NCBI RefSeq assembly: GCF_002979865.1
Contig: NZ_PCPZ01000006.1
Coordinates: 124,001-188,000 of the forward strand
Origin: Arthrobacter sp. MYb214
GTDB lineage: Bacteria > Actinomycetota > Actinomycetes > Actinomycetales > Micrococcaceae
DNA length: 64,000 nt
Direction: 5' to 3'
In this document: positions 34,681 through 43,616 of the stretch, in pieces
How positions within the stretch are numbered: position 1 is the first letter of the stretch
Layout: every line of letters begins with the position of its first letter
Notes under the pieces: model-generated
Databases searched by the model: none
Told to the model about the DNA's origin: nothing
The model's input: the letters and a program-made list of their open reading frames with translations, nothing else
Made by a program: the position numbers and the translations under genes

Positions 34681-34721
34681 ACTGCGAGCGGTTTCCCTTT
34701 AGCGGGGAGGCCGCTCGCAGT
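34681..34721 (+). terminator. Terminator after ccsB
   Basis: ACTGCGAGCGG (34681-34691) pairs with CCGCTCGCAGT (34711-34721) around a 19-nt loop, followed by ACTTTAAG, 16 bp after the ccsB stop. The following ~145 bp (34722-34865) hold no gene I can support. Confidence 0.7.
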
Positions 34722-34865
34722 ACTTTAAGCGTTCGTTGCAGGCCCTGGTACTCAAGTGCAGGGGCACAGACCGGCGCCTGCCCCCGTCCGCCCCTCCAGC
34801 GCCCGTAGAGGAAGCCCCGCGTCCCTGGCCGCCTGCAAGAGTGCCCGAAGTTTCCACGAGGCATG

Positions 34866-34900
34866 AAAAAGCCCAGCGGCGCTGGTACGCGTGCTGGGCT
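34866..34900 (-). terminator. Terminator of the PLDc_N gene
   Basis: On the minus strand AGCCCAGC pairs with GCTGGGCT (34893-34900 and 34870-34877) and is followed by a T-run (AAAAA at 34866-34870 on the + strand). It lies about 30 bp after the minus-strand stop. Confidence 0.75.
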
Positions 34901-34930
34901 GGTTGCCGGGATCCCGGCAGTACTAGGGGG

Positions 34931-35374
34931 TTATTCGGTTTCAGACGAAGAGCTGTCGGTGCCTTCTGGCTTGTTCTTGCGTTCTGCACCTGGCTTCGGT
35001 TCCTTGGCCTCAGGCTTGGCTGGTTTCTCGCCATCGGCCTTCTGCACGTCTTCACGTTTAGTGAGGTCTTGCTCACGCGCTTTCGAGTCGGCTTCACGCT
35101 GTTGCTGGCGGCGCCAGACCTCCAGCTGGCGCAGGAAATCCTCATCGTCGTCCGGAGCCATGGACTTCTGCGCAGGGGTGCCATTTGACGCAACAGGGCG
35201 ACCTAGGAGGAACCACAAACCGGCTCCGATTAGCGGAAGGAGGATGACGACCGCAATCCACGCAGGCTTAGGCAATGAACGAATGCTGCGGCGCTCTGCA
35301 CGAGCGCATTCGATCAGGGTATAAATCGTCAAAGCAACCGAAACCACTGCGGCGAAAATCAATAAGCGGACCAT
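34931..35374 (-). CDS. Small membrane protein with PLDc_N domain
   Basis: A 147-residue protein. It begins with a membrane helix (VRLLIFAAVVSVALTIYTLI), then RRSIRSLPKPAWIAVVILLP and LIGAGLWFLLGRPV, the two-helix pattern of the phospholipase D N-terminal (PLDc_N) membrane domain. No catalytic HKD motif is present, so it is not a phospholipase. The C-terminal ~85 residues are charged and repetitive in Lys/Glu/Pro. Common next to cytochrome c and menaquinone genes in actinobacteria; function unknown. Confidence 0.8.
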   Translation of the reverse strand: MVRLLIFAAVVSVALTIYTLIECARAERRSIRSLPKPAWIAVVILLPLIGAGLWFLLGRPVASNGTPAQKSMAPDDDEDFLRQLEVWRRQQQREADSKAREQDLTKREDVQKADGEKPAKPEAKEPKPGAERKNKPEGTDSSSSETE

Positions 35375-35427
35375 GCTTCCATTCTAGTGATAATCCTGTT
35401 CACAGGTTCACCGGTAGAATTGAGACT

Positions 35428-35718
35428 ATGCAGTTTGTGAAATATACCGTTATCCGCCTAGGCATATTCCTAGCCGTTTTCTTGGGCCTCTGGTTAGGTA
35501 TGAAGTGGCCAATCTTCGTTTCCGGAATCATTGGCCTGGTCGTGGCCTTCGCGGTGGCCTACCTTTTCTTCAATAAACTTCGGCTAAAGGCGAACGAAGA
35601 TATCCGCAACGCTTTCAGCAAGACCTCGGCAAACAAGACCAGGATGCAGCTAGCTGATGAAGCCGTTGAGGATGAATTCGACGAATCACAGCGCAAGCAG
35701 ACCCCTGGCGCCGAGTAA
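35428..35718 (+). CDS. DUF4229 small membrane protein
   Basis: A 96-residue protein with two hydrophobic helices (YTVIRLGIFLAVFLGLWLG; WPIFVSGIIGLVVAFAVAYL) and a charged cytoplasmic tail (QLADEAVEDEFDESQRKQ), matching DUF4229. The ATG at 35428 follows a short AT-rich stretch with no strong SD; the in-frame upstream start at 35275 crosses the divergent promoter and is not credible. Found beside the menaquinone genes in many actinobacteria. Function unknown. Confidence 0.8.
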   Translation: MQFVKYTVIRLGIFLAVFLGLWLGMKWPIFVSGIIGLVVAFAVAYLFFNKLRLKANEDIRNAFSKTSANKTRMQLADEAVEDEFDESQRKQTPGAE

Positions 35719-35784
35719 ATTTCCCCACGCAGGTTCACCTCGAACTGCATAGCCAGCCATTCACGCATGGCCGGCAGAACAATT

Positions 35785-35835
35785 AACGAGATGGGCTGGC
35801 CGGATCAATTGATCCGGCCAGCCCATCTCGTTTTT
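35785..35835. terminator. Bidirectional terminator between DUF4229 gene and menA
   Basis: A perfect 24-bp palindromic stem without loop in the linear sequence (35785-35808 with 35809-35832), followed by TTTTT on the + strand and preceded by AA on the other side. It lies between convergent genes; cruciform or hairpin potential is very high. Confidence 0.88.
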
Positions 35836-35851
35836 CCTTCTGCAGCGGTGG

Positions 35852-36736
35852 CTAGGCCAAAACCTCGATGGCGATAGCCAAGGAGAAGAGCACCGCATAT
35901 ACGACATTGACCATGCCGGTCTGCTTGAGCACCAGCACCAGCTTTGGCAGCTGCTGCTCGCGAAGCATCAGCAGCGATGGAGCCACTGCAGGAACGAAGG
36001 TGAGCAGGATCAGCCACATCCACGGGAAGGCGCTGGTGGCCAGCAAGGGGAGCAGGATGGCTACCGTCAGCATCAGCACGTAGCTCAAGCGGGCATTGTG
36101 TTCGCCAAGGCGCACAGCCAAGGTAATCTTTCCCACCTCTTTATCGGTAGGAATGTCTCGCACGTTATTGGCCATCAGCAGGGCGCAGCCAATCAGGCCG
36201 GTGCCGATGGCACCCCACAGCGAAGCCATGGTCAGCTGGTTGATCTGGGTGAAGGTGGTACCCAAGGTGGCGACCAAGCCGAAGAAGATGAAAACGTAAA
36301 TATCGCCCAAGCCACGGTAGCCGTAGGGGTTCTTGCCGCCGGTGTAGCCCCAAGCGGCGAAGATCGCGGCGACGCCTACCAGCAGCAGCGGCCACGAGGA
36401 AGAAATGATGACCAGGACCAGACCGAAGATGGCGGCTAGCCCGAAGCAGCCGAAAGCGGCATTGCGCACGTTCTTCGGCTCGGTGAGCTTGGAACCGGTC
36501 AGGCGCAGCGGGCCGACGCGTTCGTCATCGGTGCCTCGGATGCCGTCCGAGTAGTCGTTGGAGTAGTTCACTCCGACCTGGAGCAGCAGGCCCACCAGCA
36601 GAGCCAAGACGAAACGGAACCAATGAACGGTTCCAGTTTCGCCCAGCGCGGCTGCGGTACCGATGACAACCGGGGCAATGACGATAGGCAAGGTGCGCAA
36701 ACGCGCCCCAGAAACCCACTGGGAAAGTGTGGCCAC
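35852..36736 (-). CDS. menA: 1,4-dihydroxy-2-naphthoate polyprenyltransferase
   Basis: A 294-residue UbiA-family membrane prenyltransferase of menaquinone synthesis. The first Asp-rich site is NYSNDYSDGIRGTDDERVGP; the second is DIPTDKEVGK after LMANNVR. About eight helices. It attaches the polyprenyl chain to DHNA, the product of the MenE/MenB branch encoded just upstream on the same strand. It is separated from menE by 75 bp and closed by a palindromic terminator. Confidence 0.94.
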   Translation of the reverse strand: MATLSQWVSGARLRTLPIVIAPVVIGTAAALGETGTVHWFRFVLALLVGLLLQVGVNYSNDYSDGIRGTDDERVGPLRLTGSKLTEPKNVRNAAFGCFGLAAIFGLVLVIISSSWPLLLVGVAAIFAAWGYTGGKNPYGYRGLGDIYVFIFFGLVATLGTTFTQINQLTMASLWGAIGTGLIGCALLMANNVRDIPTDKEVGKITLAVRLGEHNARLSYVLMLTVAILLPLLATSAFPWMWLILLTFVPAVAPSLLMLREQQLPKLVLVLKQTGMVNVVYAVLFSLAIAIEVLA

Positions 36737-36811
36737 TTTCTGTCCTTTCAGGGCAAGCGGAAACTCGTACCCTCTAGTTTCCCGCGATTAGGCGTGCAAG
36801 GCGAATCGAGA

Positions 36812-37939
36812 CTAGTCGCGAACGCCTAGTTCTTCGATGACCAGTTGTCGATTGAACTTGCCATTAGGCAGCTGCGGCAAGCCAAGAGGGTAGTGGCGCA
36901 CGTGCTTGGGCACCGCTTCCTTGCCCAAGGTCCGGCGCACCGCTTCGAAGGCATCGGCGGTATTGGTCGGGCCCGCATAGGCCAGGCCAACGCTGTGGCC
37001 CCATTGCGGATCGGGCACCGGGACCACGATTGCCTGCGTGAAGAATTCTTCCAGCAGCCCTTCAATCTTCGATGCCGAAAGCTTGATGCCCCCGGTATTG
37101 ATCACATCATCGATGCGTCCAATGATCTTCAAGCGCTGTTTTTCAACGGTGCCCAGGTCATCGGTGACGTACCAGCGGACACCATCGCGTTCAATGAAGT
37201 GCTCGGCGGTGGCTTCGGGGGAGTTGGCGTATCCGTCGGCGAGCATGGGGCCGGCGACCCAGATGCGCCCCTCATGCGCTGCCAGCTGCACGCCGGGAAG
37301 GGCCGTGCCGTTGTAGACCAGGCCGCCGGAAGTTTCCGAGGACCCATAGGTCTGGAAAATCTTCAGCCCATGGTGTCGGGCGCTAACCAGCAGGTCCTTG
37401 CTGGCTCGCGCGCCGCCCAAGAGGATGGCGTCGAAACGCTTCAGCGCCTGCAAGGTTTCCGGCGCCGGGTTATCCAGCAGCCGGGCAAGCTGGGTTGGAA
37501 CCAGCGAGGTGATCCGGCGGGAGTCGATCATTTGATTGGCGGCTTCGGTGAATGCCGTGGCCGAGAAGCTGCCCTCGGTGTCCATCACCACGGGCTTGGT
37601 GCCGGCGAACAATGAACGCGTCAGCACGCTCAGTCCCGCGACATAGTGCACCGGCAAGGCCAGCAGCCACTGGCCTTCGAAGCCGAGGAACTCGGCCGTG
37701 GCCTGCGCACTGGATGCCAACGCCGAAACGCTGAGCACCGTGCGCTTGGCCCGGCCGGTGGAACCGGAAGTCCGCACCACTGCCATGGGCTGCTCGAAAC
37801 CTGGCAGGTCCTGTGGTGCCAAGTACTCGATGCGCCAGCCGTTGGGGTTGCTCTCATCGAGCAATACCTCAACGGCCGGCCCCCCGTCATTGGCCGCCGT
37901 GGCCAAGGCTGCGAGCAGTTCAGAGAGTTGTCTGTCCAT
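36812..37939 (-). CDS. menE: o-Succinylbenzoate-CoA ligase
   Basis: A 375-residue acyl-CoA synthetase of the short actinobacterial MenE type. AMP-binding motifs are VRTSGSTGRAKRTVLSVS (P-loop), FQTYGSSETSGGLVYNG and WYVTDDLGTVEKQ, then IIGRIDDVINTGGIKLSASK, with the catalytic Lys near the C-terminus (PNGKFNRQ). It is shorter than most family members (~450-500) because the N-terminal region is reduced. It lies between menB and menA, which supports the pathway assignment. It starts 27 bp after the menB stop. Confidence 0.92.
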   Translation of the reverse strand: MDRQLSELLAALATAANDGGPAVEVLLDESNPNGWRIEYLAPQDLPGFEQPMAVVRTSGSTGRAKRTVLSVSALASSAQATAEFLGFEGQWLLALPVHYVAGLSVLTRSLFAGTKPVVMDTEGSFSATAFTEAANQMIDSRRITSLVPTQLARLLDNPAPETLQALKRFDAILLGGARASKDLLVSARHHGLKIFQTYGSSETSGGLVYNGTALPGVQLAAHEGRIWVAGPMLADGYANSPEATAEHFIERDGVRWYVTDDLGTVEKQRLKIIGRIDDVINTGGIKLSASKIEGLLEEFFTQAIVVPVPDPQWGHSVGLAYAGPTNTADAFEAVRRTLGKEAVPKHVRHYPLGLPQLPNGKFNRQLVIEELGVRD

Positions 37940-37966
37940 ATCCGGTCCTCGTTCCGTCGCGGAAGA

Positions 37967-38929
37967 TTAGAAGTAGTAAGGGTAGTTGGACCAATCCGGG
38001 TCGCGCTTGCCCAGGAACGCGTCGCGTCCTTCTACTGCCTCATCAGTCATGTACGCCATGCGGGTGGCTTCGCCAGCGAAGACCTGCTGGCCGGCCAAGC
38101 CGTCATCGGCCAAGTTGAAAGCGAACTTCAGCATGCGGATGGCCTGCGGGGACTGGCGGGCGATGTCGGCTGCGTACTCCAGGGCCACCTCTTCGAGGCG
38201 TTCGTGCTCTACCGACTCGTTGACGGCGCCCATGCGGACCATGTCATCGGCCGAGTACTCGCGGGCAAGGAAGAAGATTTCGCGGGCGGTCTTCTGCCCG
38301 ACCTGGCGGGCGAGCAATGCCGAACCGTATCCGGCATCGAAGGAACCGACGGTAGCGTCGGTCTGCTTGAACTTGCCGTTCTGCTTCGAGGCAATGGTCA
38401 GATCCGAGACCACGTGCAGCGAATGGCCGCCACCGGCAGCCCAGCCGTTGACGACGCAGAGGACAACCTTGGGCATGGTGCGCATCAGGCGCTGGACTTC
38501 CAGGATGTGCAGGCGCCCGGCACGCGCCGGGTCGATGGATTCGCGGGTCTCGCCTTCGGCATAGCGGTAGCCGTCACGGCCACGGATGCGCTGGTCGCCG
38601 CCGGAGCAGAATGCGTGTCCGCCGTCCTTTTCCGAGGGGCCATTGCCGGTCAGCAGGACAGTGGCCACGTCGCTGGTCATGCGGGCATGATCCATGGCGC
38701 GGAACAGCTCGTCCACGGTGTGCGGGCGGAAGGCGTTGCGCACCTCGGGGCGGTCGAAAGCGATGCGCACGGTCGGAAGGTCGCGCACGATGCTTCCATC
38801 CGCCGCTCGCTGGACCTGGCGATGGTAAGTGATGTCGGTGAAGTCGAATCCCTCGACCACGCGCCAGCGCGTTGGATCGAAGACATCGGAGACCTTCTCG
38901 GGCAATGCGGAATTATTCAGGCTACTCAC
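37967..38929 (-). CDS. menB: 1,4-dihydroxy-2-naphthoyl-CoA synthase
   Basis: A 320-residue crotonase-fold enzyme that closes the naphthoquinone ring. HAFCSGGDQRIRGRDGY and VVNGWAAGGGHSLHVVSDLT form the oxyanion hole; DAGYGSALLARQVGQKTARE is the MenB-specific stretch, and the C-terminus DAFLGKRDPDWSNYPYYF is typical of MenB. The active-site Asp replaces the Glu of hydratases. First gene of the men run; its promoter lies in the divergent 185 bp before the amino acid permease. Confidence 0.95.
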   Translation of the reverse strand: MSSLNNSALPEKVSDVFDPTRWRVVEGFDFTDITYHRQVQRAADGSIVRDLPTVRIAFDRPEVRNAFRPHTVDELFRAMDHARMTSDVATVLLTGNGPSEKDGGHAFCSGGDQRIRGRDGYRYAEGETRESIDPARAGRLHILEVQRLMRTMPKVVLCVVNGWAAGGGHSLHVVSDLTIASKQNGKFKQTDATVGSFDAGYGSALLARQVGQKTAREIFFLAREYSADDMVRMGAVNESVEHERLEEVALEYAADIARQSPQAIRMLKFAFNLADDGLAGQQVFAGEATRMAYMTDEAVEGRDAFLGKRDPDWSNYPYYF

Positions 38930-39114
38930 CCTATGAATGCTAGTCGGTTTCGTCCGGAACTCTAAGAAAGGAGGAGTAGACTTTTCACGGCCCGACTCGC
39001 GGTTGCGCGTGGAATCCCCGCCCGTACGGCTTGGACCATCCAGTGAATCACCGGATTCATTTCACGATTTTTGCACGGATTCATTGAACGCGTCCGTAGG
39101 TCAGGAGTTCATCT

Positions 39115-40554
39115 ATGCCATCTGGTCAGCATCGCCCGGCAACCCCGGAAATCAGTGCCGAGGGCTACAAGAAATCCCTGAGCCGCCGCCACGTCCAGAT
39201 GATCGCGATCGGCGGAGCCATCGGTGTGGGCCTGTTCATGGGCTCCGGCGGGCGCCTGGCCTCGACCGGTCCGGCGCTGGTGCTGTCCTATCTGGTAGCT
39301 GGCGCATTGGCCTACCTGCTGATGCGGGCACTGGGCGAACTGATCATGTACCGCCAGACTTCCGGTTCCTTCGTCTCGTATGCGGCTGAGCTCTTCGGCC
39401 CCAAGGGCGCCTTCATCTCCGGATGGATGTACGTGCTGAATTGGATCATGACCGGCATTGCCGAGCTGATCGCCATCGGCCTGTACTTCCAGTATTTCTT
39501 CCCGAATGTTCCGGTAACCGTTTCCGCGTTCTGCGCGTTGCTGCTGCTGGTGGCCATCAACCTCTTCAGCGCCAAGGCTTTCGCAGAATTCGAGTTCTGG
39601 GCAGCTTGCATCAAGGTGACCGCGATCGTCCTGTTCCTGGCCGTGGGTACATACATGGTGGTGACCAACGCACAGGTGGGAGACCATACCGCGTCGGTGG
39701 CCAACCTCTTCATCGGCGATGAGAACGGCGAGGGCGGAATGTTCCCCCGTGGTTTCTTCGTCAGCATCCTGGTCCTGAACTCGGTGATCTTCGCCTATAA
39801 CGCCATTGAACTGGTGGGCATTGCCGCCGGCGAGATGGAGAACCCGGAAAAGGAAGTTCCATCGGCAATCCGTGCGGTGGTCGTTCGCATCCTGGTCTTC
39901 TACGTAGGCAGCGTCTCCCTGCTGGCCATGGTGCTGCCATGGAACGAATACGAATCCGGGGTCAGCCCGTTTGTCACGGTCTTCGAGAAGATGGGCCTGG
40001 GCTGGGTTGGCAGCGCGATGAACCTGGTGGTGATTACCGCTGCGCTGTCCTCGTGCAACTCGGGCCTGTATTCCATCGGCCGCATCCTGCGCACCATGAG
40101 CGGCAATGGGCATGCTCCGCAGTGGCTCGCGAAGATGAACAAGCACTTTGTTCCCTCGACCGGCATTATCACCGTGGGCGTGGTCTATCTTGCCGGCGTC
40201 ATCCTGAACATCTGGCTCGGAGATTCCTTCGCCTTCGACCTTGCCTTGAATACCGCATCCATCGGCGTGCTGTTCACCTGGGCCTCGATTTTCGGATGCC
40301 AGCTCATGCTGCGCAAGAAAAAGGGCTCTGTTTCCTCGCTGCCCATGCCCGGGTCGCCCATTACCGGTTGGGTCGGATTGATTTCCTTGCTGGTTATCAC
40401 CGTCCTGATTTCTTTCGATACCTTGACCGGGGAAAACGGCGAGGTCTTCCCGGTGGGGCTGTACACGATCGCCACAATTCCGGTGTTCGCCTTGCTGCTG
40501 TGGGGCGGATGGCATTTTGCTCGCAAGCACGCCCGGCCGGGCATTGATTTCTAG
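39115..40554 (+). CDS. Amino acid permease, APC superfamily (AAT family)
   Basis: A 479-residue, 12-helix transporter. The first helix is RRHVQMIAIGGAIGVGLFMG, followed by SGGRLASTGPALVLSY, the AAT signature; YAAELFGPKGAFISGWMYVL and YNAIELVGIAAGEMENPEKE are also typical of the GabP/AnsP/AroP group. Substrate within this group (aromatic amino acids, asparagine, GABA, proline) is not determined. Monocistronic, between divergent menB and a convergent MFS gene, and closed by a terminator. A role in supplying phenylalanine for phenylacetate metabolism is speculation. Confidence 0.9.
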   Translation: MPSGQHRPATPEISAEGYKKSLSRRHVQMIAIGGAIGVGLFMGSGGRLASTGPALVLSYLVAGALAYLLMRALGELIMYRQTSGSFVSYAAELFGPKGAFISGWMYVLNWIMTGIAELIAIGLYFQYFFPNVPVTVSAFCALLLLVAINLFSAKAFAEFEFWAACIKVTAIVLFLAVGTYMVVTNAQVGDHTASVANLFIGDENGEGGMFPRGFFVSILVLNSVIFAYNAIELVGIAAGEMENPEKEVPSAIRAVVVRILVFYVGSVSLLAMVLPWNEYESGVSPFVTVFEKMGLGWVGSAMNLVVITAALSSCNSGLYSIGRILRTMSGNGHAPQWLAKMNKHFVPSTGIITVGVVYLAGVILNIWLGDSFAFDLALNTASIGVLFTWASIFGCQLMLRKKKGSVSSLPMPGSPITGWVGLISLLVITVLISFDTLTGENGEVFPVGLYTIATIPVFALLLWGGWHFARKHARPGIDF

Positions 40555-40572
40555 GCCGCCAGCGATTATGCG

Positions 40573-40621
40573 CCAGCCGCCAAGGGGAGCAGCTCAACTG
40601 ATGCGCCCCCTTGGCGGCTGG
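40573..40621. terminator. Terminator between the permease and the MFS gene
   Basis: CCAGCCGCCAAGGGG (40573-40587) pairs perfectly with CCCCTTGGCGGCTGG (40607-40621) around a 19-nt loop between two convergent genes. No T-run on either side. Confidence 0.75.
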
Positions 40622-40626
40622 ATGGC

Positions 40627-42054
40627 TCAGGACGTTCGGTTTTCATCGCGCTGCACCGCAGCGAGGATGCCGGTGTCCAAGGCATCGGGAATCGCGGTGC
40701 CGCGCAGCGAAGCGCCGGCGGTCTCCGGCATGAACTTGATGGCGATCGCACCAATCACGCACGCTGCCATCATGTAGATGGCCGGGAAGAGCAGGAAACC
40801 GGTGGCATTGATGGCCGCTTCATTGACCATCGCGGCGGTGCCGCCGAAGACCGCCGTAGCGATGTTGTAGGTAATCGCGAATCCTGCGAAGCGCACCTGC
40901 GAAGGGAACATCGCCGGGAACGTCGCGGTAATCGTGGCCAACTGCGGAATGTAGAGCAGACCCAGCACGGCGAAGCCGACAATGGCCCAGGCGAAGGACT
41001 TGCCCATCAGCCAGAACATCGGTACTGCCAAGACGAACAGGCCAATGACTGAGGCGTACCACATTGGCTTGCGTCCGACCTTGTCCGAAAGCGAGCCCGC
41101 AAATGGAATTACGGCCATCATGGCCACCTCGCCGATCAGGATGGTGGCCAGCGAAGCGTTGGGGTCCAGCCCCAACTGGGTTTCCAGGTACGTCGGCATG
41201 TAGCTGAGCAACGTGTAGTTCACGACGTTCAGCGCAATGACCAGTCCGGTCATGGTCAGCATGGGGCGCCAGTAGGTGAACACCAGTTCCTTGAGCGACC
41301 CGCCCTGCTGGGCTTCGCCGGATTCTTCCATCTCCTGGAAGACCGGCGTGTCCTCCAATCTGCTACGCAGGTACAGGCCGATCAGGCCCATGGGCAAAGC
41401 GAGGAAGAATGGGATGCGCCAGCCGTAAGCCATCATGGCTTCCTCGCTGAGCACCACCTGCAGGCCCAGCATCACGGCGGTGCCGAGGGCGAAACCGCCC
41501 AAGGTGCCGAATTCCAAGAAGGAACCGAAGAAGCCGCGTTTGCGATCCGGCGCATACTCGGCCATGAAGGTTGCCGCGCCGCCGTACTCGCCACCGGTGG
41601 AGAAGCCCTGGATCATGCGCAGCAGCACCAGCAGGATTGGCGCGGCGACGCCAATGGCTTCGAAGGTTGGCAGGATGCCGATGAGGAAGGTGGCCAGCGA
41701 CATCATGATGATGGTCAAGGCCAGGATCTTCTTGCGCCCCAGCTTGTCGCCCAGCGGGCCCCAGACCAGGCCGCCAATCGGGCGGACCAGGAAGGAGAGG
41801 GCGAAGGTGGCCAAGGCCATGAAGGTGCCGCCCTCGGTGGGGAAGAAGTGGGCGGTGATGTAGGTGACGGCCACGGCATAGACACCGTAGTCGAACCACT
41901 CGGTCATGTTGCCCATGGCAGATGCCGCAGTGGCCTTGCGAACTTCTTGCCGGCCGTCTTGCGTGTTCATGTCCGGCCCGATGTCATGGTCCAGGTCGGG
42001 AGCGAAATTATGTGCATTCGAGTTGTCGTTTGGCTGGCTATGTTCCGGTTGCAT
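40627..42054 (-). CDS. MFS transporter, metabolite:H+ symporter (MHS/ProP-like) family
   Basis: A 475-residue 12-helix transporter. TEWFDYGVYAVAVTYITAHF and RPIGGLVWGPLGDKLGRKK are the MHS signatures; RMIQGFSTGGEYGGAATFMA and PDRKRGFFGSFLEFG are also diagnostic. I start at ATG 42054 because GGAG lies 7 bases upstream; the frame extends further to 42135 without an SD. Family members carry proline/betaine, citrate, ketoglutarate or aromatic acids. It is divergent from the phenylacetate beta-oxidation operon, so an aromatic acid substrate is possible, but sequence alone does not show it. Confidence 0.88.
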   Translation of the reverse strand: MQPEHSQPNDNSNAHNFAPDLDHDIGPDMNTQDGRQEVRKATAASAMGNMTEWFDYGVYAVAVTYITAHFFPTEGGTFMALATFALSFLVRPIGGLVWGPLGDKLGRKKILALTIIMMSLATFLIGILPTFEAIGVAAPILLVLLRMIQGFSTGGEYGGAATFMAEYAPDRKRGFFGSFLEFGTLGGFALGTAVMLGLQVVLSEEAMMAYGWRIPFFLALPMGLIGLYLRSRLEDTPVFQEMEESGEAQQGGSLKELVFTYWRPMLTMTGLVIALNVVNYTLLSYMPTYLETQLGLDPNASLATILIGEVAMMAVIPFAGSLSDKVGRKPMWYASVIGLFVLAVPMFWLMGKSFAWAIVGFAVLGLLYIPQLATITATFPAMFPSQVRFAGFAITYNIATAVFGGTAAMVNEAAINATGFLLFPAIYMMAACVIGAIAIKFMPETAGASLRGTAIPDALDTGILAAVQRDENRTS

Positions 42055-42390
42055 TGCTGCTCCGTTGTTTTCAGCTTTCCGTCGACCGATCGCCCTAAGG
42101 CCAGATAGGAATTCATCGCCTTGGCCGCGGTCCACGATCCGGGAGTTCCCCGGAGTCGGTTAAATACCAGAGGCTATTCGAATCAATTTCTAAAATCAAC
42201 CACTGACATGGAATTGATTGCCCGCAATTGCGGACAGAACGGGGGTTGGCCCGTGGCCCGGCCATGTGGTCCCGGCGGCCTGGAAATGCTCAATTGTGAA
42301 AATCCGGCGACCCGCGACTTTATTATTGAACGAATGGTCGGTAAGTTTAGGTGTTGAGGGTCACTAATCATTTTGGCATAAGGAGCACAG
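42055..42390. other. Gene-free divergent promoter region (336 bp)
   Basis: The only gene-free gap over 300 bp. Open frames on both strands (42121-42357 +, 42183-42425 -) have no SD, no family resemblance and overlap each other, so I do not call them. Visible elements are a 12-bp palindrome CCGCAATTGCGG (42222-42233), an AT-rich stretch around 42171-42206, a TATTAT hexamer at 42321-42326 and the PaaR-like site listed separately. It must hold promoters for the MFS gene and for the thiolase operon. Confidence 0.6.
42326..42341 (+). promoter_or_regulatory. Candidate PaaR operator before the thiolase operon
   Basis: TTGAACGAATGGTCGG matches the paaA-site CTGAACGAACGGTCAG at 12 of 16 positions. 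It ends 49 bp before the thiolase ATG and abuts a -10-like TATTAT. Core AACGAATGGTCG (42329-42340). Confidence 0.65.
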
Positions 42391-43614
42391 ATGACCGAGG
42401 CATTTCTCGTAGGTGGAGCACGCACGCCGGTAGGCCGTTATGGAGGTGCGCTCAGTGCTGTGCGCCCCGATGACCTGGCCGCGCTGACTATTCGCCGAGT
42501 CATTGAAGACGCGGGCATCGATCCGGCCGACGTTGATGAAGTCATCTACGGAAACGCCAACGGCGCGGGCGAAGAGAACCGCAATGTTGCCCGCATGGCT
42601 GCGCTGCTGGCCGGCCTGCCCGTGACCGTCCCGGGCATCACGGTCAACCGCCTCTGCGCCTCGGGCATGAGCGCCATCACTATGGCCAGCCACATGATCA
42701 AGGCCGGCGCCGCGGACATCGTGATCGCCGGCGGCACCGAATCCATGTCGCGGGCACCTTGGGTCATGGAAAAGCCTTCCAAGGCCTTCGCCAAGCCGGG
42801 AGCAACCTTCGACACCTCCATCGGCTGGCGCTTCACCAACCCGCAATTCCTCTCCGGCCAGTACTCGCGCGATGGCAAAGCCACCTTCTCGATGCCGGAA
42901 ACCGCCGAGGAAGTCGCCCGCGTCTACAACATCTCGCGTGAGGATTGCGACCAGTTCGCCGTCGAATCCCACGCCAAGGCCATTGCCGCCATCGAGGCCG
43001 GGCATTTCCGCGATGAAATCGTTCCGGTCACTGTCAAGGGACGCAAGGCAGAGAGCATCGTGGACACCGACGAGGGGCCACGGCCAGGGACCACCATGGA
43101 TGTGCTTTCCGCCCTGCGCCCAGTAGTCAAGGGAGGAAGCGTCGTCACTGCTGGCAATGCGTCGACGCTGAACGACGGAGCGTCGGCAATCCTCGTGGTC
43201 TCCGAACGGGCCATCAAGAAGTACGGACTGGCGCCGCGCGCCCGAATCGTCGACGGGCAGGCCGCGGGCCTGGAACCAGAAATCATGGGCATGGGACCGG
43301 TCCCGGCGACCCGCAAGGTGCTTGAACGCGCGGGACTGGGCATTGACCAGATCGGTGCCATGGAAATCAATGAAGCCTTCGCCAGCCAGTCCCTGGCCAG
43401 CATGCGCGAGCTGGGGGTCGATGCAGGAATCGTCAACCGCGACGGCGGCGCCATCTCGCTGGGCCATCCGCTGGGTTCCAGCGGTTCCCGCATTGTCATC
43501 ACCCTGCTGGGCCGCATGGAACGGGAGCTGGCTTCCGAGCAGCGCAAGCTGGGCATTGCCACCATGTGCGTTGGCGTGGGCCAAGGCACCGCGATCTTGC
43601 TGGAAGGCGTCTAG
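42391..43614 (+). CDS. paaJ: Acetyl-CoA acyltransferase, PaaJ/PcaF-type thiolase
   Basis: A 407-residue thiolase. Nucleophilic Cys in TVNRLCASGMSAI (about residue 90), catalytic His in GGAISLGHPLGSSGSR and second Cys in TMCVGVGQGTAILLE. Length and the NDGASAILVVSERA region fit the 3-oxoadipyl-CoA/3-oxo-5,6-dehydrosuberyl-CoA thiolase group, which performs the thiolytic steps of phenylacetate degradation. Assignment to PaaJ is supported by the following hydratase and dehydrogenase genes and by a PaaR-like site upstream. TAAGGAGCACAG precedes the ATG. A general acetyl-CoA acetyltransferase is the alternative. Confidence 0.85.
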   Translation: MTEAFLVGGARTPVGRYGGALSAVRPDDLAALTIRRVIEDAGIDPADVDEVIYGNANGAGEENRNVARMAALLAGLPVTVPGITVNRLCASGMSAITMASHMIKAGAADIVIAGGTESMSRAPWVMEKPSKAFAKPGATFDTSIGWRFTNPQFLSGQYSRDGKATFSMPETAEEVARVYNISREDCDQFAVESHAKAIAAIEAGHFRDEIVPVTVKGRKAESIVDTDEGPRPGTTMDVLSALRPVVKGGSVVTAGNASTLNDGASAILVVSERAIKKYGLAPRARIVDGQAAGLEPEIMGMGPVPATRKVLERAGLGIDQIGAMEINEAFASQSLASMRELGVDAGIVNRDGGAISLGHPLGSSGSRIVITLLGRMERELASEQRKLGIATMCVGVGQGTAILLEGV

Positions 43615-43616
43615 AA

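Noticed and set aside
34699-35193. Open frames on both strands over the PLDc_N gene and upstream spacer
   Set aside because: They run through two predicted terminators and lack membrane or domain features; the PLDc_N frame explains the coding signal.
39109-40530. 473-codon minus-strand open frame antisense to the amino acid permease
   Set aside because: The composition is His/Gln/Gly-rich with no domain, exactly mirroring the permease codons.
42121-42425. Two small open frames in the 336-bp gap
   Set aside because: Neither has an SD or recognisable sequence, they overlap on opposite strands, and the region is needed for promoters and the PaaR-like site.
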